DNA of 33,832 nucleotides from NCBI RefSeq assembly GCF_014269035.2, contig NZ_JABWRP020000032.1:1-33832 (forward strand), read 5' to 3'. The position numbers and the translations under genes are program-made. Each line of letters starts with the position of its first letter. Positions within the stretch are counted from its first letter, which is position 1. This stretch comes from Pseudomonas vlassakiae. GTDB lineage: Bacteria; Pseudomonadota; Gammaproteobacteria; Pseudomonadales; Pseudomonadaceae. The notes under the pieces are model-generated. The model made no database searches, was not told the origin of the DNA, and worked only from the letters and a program-made list of their open reading frames with translations. This document shows positions 30,915 to 33,832 of the stretch, piece by piece.

Positions 30915-33832
30915 ATGAGCACGGTAGTTGCCATCGTCAAGAGCATTGTTGGCCAAGTCATCGCGGTATCCCCAGAGGGCATCCGCCGCGTGCTCATCGA
31001 AGGAGACCGTCTGTATGCAGGCGAGCAGGTACTGACGGGCGCAGGGGGGGCCGTCACCCTTCAGTTACCCGATGGGCGCTATCTGGACCTGGGCCGCGAC
31101 AGCCAGTGGAGCGCTGGCACGCCCGACAACAGTACCGACATGGCCCTGGCCACCGCCCAGGCGGCGCCGTCGGTGGAGCAACTGCAGCAGGCCATCCAGG
31201 CGGGCGCCGACCCTACTACCGCGCTGGAGGCAACGGCTGCGGGCGTCACGCCGTCTGGTAGCAGCAATGGCGCACTCGGTGGCGGGCACAGCTTCGTCAT
31301 GCTCGAGGAGACCGCGGGACGGGTCGACACCACTGTCGGCTACCAGACCGGGCCGCTTGATTTCAGCGCGGGCCTGCGCTTCGAGCAGTTCGCTGGCCTG
31401 GACACGACCGTTGCCGCAGACACAAGTACGGCGGTGACCCTGAGCGCGACGCCGTCGATCGGCGAGGACGGTGGCACCATCGTCTATGTCGCAACGGTTG
31501 GCCAAGCCCCGCTCAGCGCACTGGCCGTGACGTTGTCCAATGGTGCGGTGATCTTGATTGCCGCCGGGCAGACCAGTGGTTCGGTGAAGGTCGCAGTACC
31601 TGCCAACGACACGGTATACCTCGATGACCAGACGCTGTCGGTAACCATCACCGGTACCCGTGGTGGCGGCCTCCCCGTCAGCATCGACAGCACCCCGGCC
31701 AACACCCGTGTGGTAGACAGCATCGACACGACCACCGCCACCCTCAGCGCCAGCCCCACGGTTACCGAAGGCGGGGCGATCACCTACACCGTGACCCTGA
31801 GCAACCCGGCGCAGACCGCCGTCACAGTCAGCCTGTCCAATGGCCAGGTCATCAGCATTGGCGCGGGCCAGAGCAGTGGCAGCGTGTCGGTGCAGACGGC
31901 CAACGATGTGTACAAAGGCACGAGCACGCTCAGCGCCAGCATCACATCGGTGAGCGGGGGTAACTTCGAGCACCTGGAGGCCGACCCTGCTCCCGCCGTG
32001 ACCGTGATCAGCGATTCGGCCGATATCAGCACGGTGACCCTCACGGCCAGCCCTTCGGCGAGCGAAAACGGCACCATCCTCTACACTGCCAGCCTCTCGG
32101 CGCCGGTTACCGTTACGCCAGTCGTGGTGACTCTGGCGACTGGCCAGACCATAACCGTGGCGGTGGGCCAGAGCATCGGTACGGTCAGCGTGCCGGTGGG
32201 CAACGATGTGTATCAGGGGCCGGGGCAAGTCAGTAACAGCATTACTGCAGTCAGCGGCGGCAACTTCGAAAACCTGGTCGCCAACACGACGCCGGTCAGC
32301 ACCAGCATCAGCGAAGTGCAGGACACCACCACGGTGAGCCTGAGTGCGACCCCGAGCGTGGCCGAGGGCGGCCAGATCCTCTACACCGCGACCCTCAGCA
32401 ACCCCGGCCAGACTGCCGTCACCGTGACCCTGAGCAACGGCCAGAGCATCGTCATCGCGGCCAACCAGATTTCCGGCAGCATCAACGTGGCCGCACCGGG
32501 CGATGATCGCTATGCCGACGGTGGGCTGGTCAGTGCGCGTATCACCAATGCCAACGGCGGCAACTTTGAGCAGTTGGCGATCGACAGCACACCAGCGCTG
32601 ACCACGGTCACCGATACCCTCGATACCTCGACCGTGACACTCAGCGCGACGCCCTCGGTGGCCGAGGGCGGCACTATCCTCTATACCGCCACCGTGGATG
32701 CACCGGTAACCGGCGCACCGCTGCTCATCACCCTGGCCAATGGGCAGACCATTACCATTGCAGTTGGACAGAGCTTCGGCACGGCCACCGGGACGGCTAA
32801 CAACGACGTTTACCAGGGGCACGTCCCGGTGACCAACAGCATTACCGGGGTCTCGGGTGGCAATTATGAAAACCTGGTGGCCAACCCGGCGCCGGTCATT
32901 ACCCGTGTCACCGATGTGCCAGACAGCATCACCCTGACCCTGACGGCGACGCCTGCCGTCACCGAGGGCGGCACCATCGTCTATACCGCCACAGTGGATG
33001 CGCCCGTCACCGGCAGTCCGGTTGTGGTCAGCTTGGCGAACGGTCAAACCATCACCATTCCGGTCGGCCAGAGCTCCGGTACGGCCACCGGTGCCGTGAC
33101 CAATGACGTCTACCAAGGCCATGCGGCAGTCACCAACAGCATCACCAGCGTCAGCGGCGGCAATTACGAGAATCTGGTTGCCGACCCGGCACCGGTTTCT
33201 ACAACCGTCACCGACGTACAAGACACCACTACCGTTTCGCTGACGGCAACGCCAAGCGTGGCCGAAGGCGGGCAGATCGTTTACACCGCTACCTTGACCA
33301 ACGCCGCAGAAACGGCGGTAACCGTCACGCTGAGCAATGGCCAGACCATCACCATCGGCGCCAATCAGACCTCCGGCAGCGTCGCCGTTGCCGCGCCAGC
33401 GGATGATCCATATATCGATGCCGGTCAGGTCAGCGCCCGCATCACCAATGCCTCGGGTGGCAATTTCGAAAACCTGGCGATCAACAGTACCCCGGCAGTT
33501 ACAACGGTGAGTGACACCATCGACACCTCGACCGTGACCCTGACGGCCACGCCGTCTGTGACCGAGGGCGGCACTATCGTCTACACCGCCGCGGTTAATG
33601 CGCCAGTCACCGGAAGCCCGGTCGTAGTCAGCTTGGCTAACGGCCAAACCATCACCATTCCGGTTGGCCAAAGCTCCGGCACCGCCACCGGCGCCGTGAG
33701 CAACGACGTCTATCAAGGCCATGCGGCAGTCACCAACAGCATTACCAGCGTCAGCGGCGGCAACTACGAGAACCTGGTCGCCAACCAGGCACCGGTCAGT
33801 ACCACTGTCACCGATGTACAAGACACCACCAC
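30915..33832 (+). CDS. lapA: LapA-type giant surface adhesin, N-terminal part (3' end beyond window)
   Basis: 972 codons seen with no stop. Residues 1-65 (MSTVVAIVKSIVGQVIAVSP..., LTGAGGAVTLQLPDGRYLDL) are the retention module that plugs the outer-membrane channel so the adhesin stays tethered. A linker follows, with the di-alanine site TAAG at 107-110, the LapG cleavage site position in P. fluorescens LapA. From residue 172 come 100-residue Ig-like repeats starting (S/T)TVTLSATPSVAEGG and ending NLVAxxAPVSTTVTDVQDT. There is no signal peptide, as expected for type I secretion. It mediates irreversible attachment and biofilm cohesion. Divergent lapBC encode its exporter. The window's end inside the repeats leaves the RTX/von Willebrand C-terminus unseen. 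Confidence 0.93.
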   Translation, partial: MSTVVAIVKSIVGQVIAVSPEGIRRVLIEGDRLYAGEQVLTGAGGAVTLQLPDGRYLDLGRDSQWSAGTPDNSTDMALATAQAAPSVEQLQQAIQAGADPTTALEATAAGVTPSGSSNGALGGGHSFVMLEETAGRVDTTVGYQTGPLDFSAGLRFEQFAGLDTTVAADTSTAVTLSATPSIGEDGGTIVYVATVGQAPLSALAVTLSNGAVILIAAGQTSGSVKVAVPANDTVYLDDQTLSVTITGTRGGGLPVSIDSTPANTRVVDSIDTTTATLSASPTVTEGGAITYTVTLSNPAQTAVTVSLSNGQVISIGAGQSSGSVSVQTANDVYKGTSTLSASITSVSGGNFEHLEADPAPAVTVISDSADISTVTLTASPSASENGTILYTASLSAPVTVTPVVVTLATGQTITVAVGQSIGTVSVPVGNDVYQGPGQVSNSITAVSGGNFENLVANTTPVSTSISEVQDTTTVSLSATPSVAEGGQILYTATLSNPGQTAVTVTLSNGQSIVIAANQISGSINVAAPGDDRYADGGLVSARITNANGGNFEQLAIDSTPALTTVTDTLDTSTVTLSATPSVAEGGTILYTATVDAPVTGAPLLITLANGQTITIAVGQSFGTATGTANNDVYQGHVPVTNSITGVSGGNYENLVANPAPVITRVTDVPDSITLTLTATPAVTEGGTIVYTATVDAPVTGSPVVVSLANGQTITIPVGQSSGTATGAVTNDVYQGHAAVTNSITSVSGGNYENLVADPAPVSTTVTDVQDTTTVSLTATPSVAEGGQIVYTATLTNAAETAVTVTLSNGQTITIGANQTSGSVAVAAPADDPYIDAGQVSARITNASGGNFENLAINSTPAVTTVSDTIDTSTVTLTATPSVTEGGTIVYTAAVNAPVTGSPVVVSLANGQTITIPVGQSSGTATGAVSNDVYQGHAAVTNSITSVSGGNYENLVANQAPVSTTVTDVQDTT
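31233..31244 (+). other. LapG protease cleavage motif TAAG in LapA
   Basis: Codons 107-110 read Thr-Ala-Ala-Gly. In known LapA proteins the calcium-dependent periplasmic protease LapG cuts between the two alanines, freeing the adhesin when c-di-GMP is low; LapD holds LapG back when c-di-GMP is high. Confidence 0.85.
31428..33827 (+). repeat. Eight tandem 300-bp (100-codon) repeats in lapA
   Basis: The unit starts recur exactly every 300 bp (31428, 31728, 32028, 32328, 32628, 32928, 33228, 33528) with no insertion or deletion in any copy; a ninth begins at 33828. Two subtypes alternate. One has TAVTVTLSNGQ, SARITNA and FE.LAI.STPA (copies 4 and 7). The other has APVTG.P, NDVYQG and SVSGGNYENLVA (copies 5, 6, 8; copy 3 similar). 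Copies 1 and 2 are the most divergent. By my count copies 6 and 8 differ at about 8 of 100 residues, while distant copies share far less. Each unit is a likely beta-sandwich. Confidence 0.95.

Noticed and set aside
31065..33821. 918-codon open frame on the minus strand opposite lapA
   Set aside because: It mirrors the lapA repeats with a 100-codon period, its codon use is unnatural, and the plus frame has the retention module, ribosome site and TAAG site. It is a by-product of a GC-rich repeat lacking TTA/CTA/TCA codons.

Overview
The window looks like a chromosome segment of a Pseudomonas putida-group bacterium. The evidence is high-GC coding sequence, P. putida-type REP elements (near 2091-2144 and 8928-8999), a LapA/LapB/LapC large-adhesin locus, and a complete type II cellulose (bcs) operon. 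Almost every gene is on the minus strand. The exceptions are a small HTH regulator (8293-8919) and the giant adhesin lapA, which starts at 30915 and runs off the right edge.

Layout from left to right: (1) 1-1889, a cytochrome c-FTR1 iron permease fusion, cut by the left edge. (2) 2223-7255, a five-gene efflux operon read right to left: MarR regulator, FUSC/AaeB-like inner-membrane protein, DUF1656 small protein, HlyD-type adaptor, NodT-type outer-membrane lipoprotein. Every junction is a 4-nt ATGA overlap, and a perfect inverted repeat overlaps the promoter. (3) 7361-8919, a Sel1-repeat protein divergent from an HTH protein that appears to have a WCX tail but no WYL core. (4) 9009-12693, a sulfur-scavenging unit: TauD-family dioxygenase, then periplasmic binding protein, ATPase and permease of a sulfonate/sulfate-ester ABC importer. 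(5) 12907-26650, bcsE-F-G-R-Q-A-B-Z-C as one translationally coupled operon. It covers c-di-GMP sensing (BcsE, BcsA PilZ), synthesis and export (BcsA/B/C), trimming (BcsZ), phosphoethanolamine decoration (BcsG/F) and assembly control (BcsR/Q). (6) 26876-30398, lapB-lapC, inner-membrane parts of the type I secretion system for LapA. (7) 30399-30914, a 516-nt divergent control region. (8) 30915 to the edge, the LapA N-terminus with a retention module, a TAAG site for the LapG protease at residues 107-110, and eight successive 100-residue repeats with an exact 300-bp period.

The right half is therefore a biofilm-matrix island: a surface-retained giant adhesin with its exporter, directly next to the whole cellulose machine, both families known to answer to c-di-GMP. 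The regulators lapD and lapG, which in known lap clusters accompany lapB/lapC, are not in the window; the bcs operon lies directly downstream of lapC instead. I found no tRNA, rRNA, CRISPR array or insertion sequence. I did not find a wholly unknown system. The least explained items are the bcs-lap junction (26651-26875), the repeat-rich lapA-lapB control region, and the WYL-less regulator paired with a Sel1 protein.
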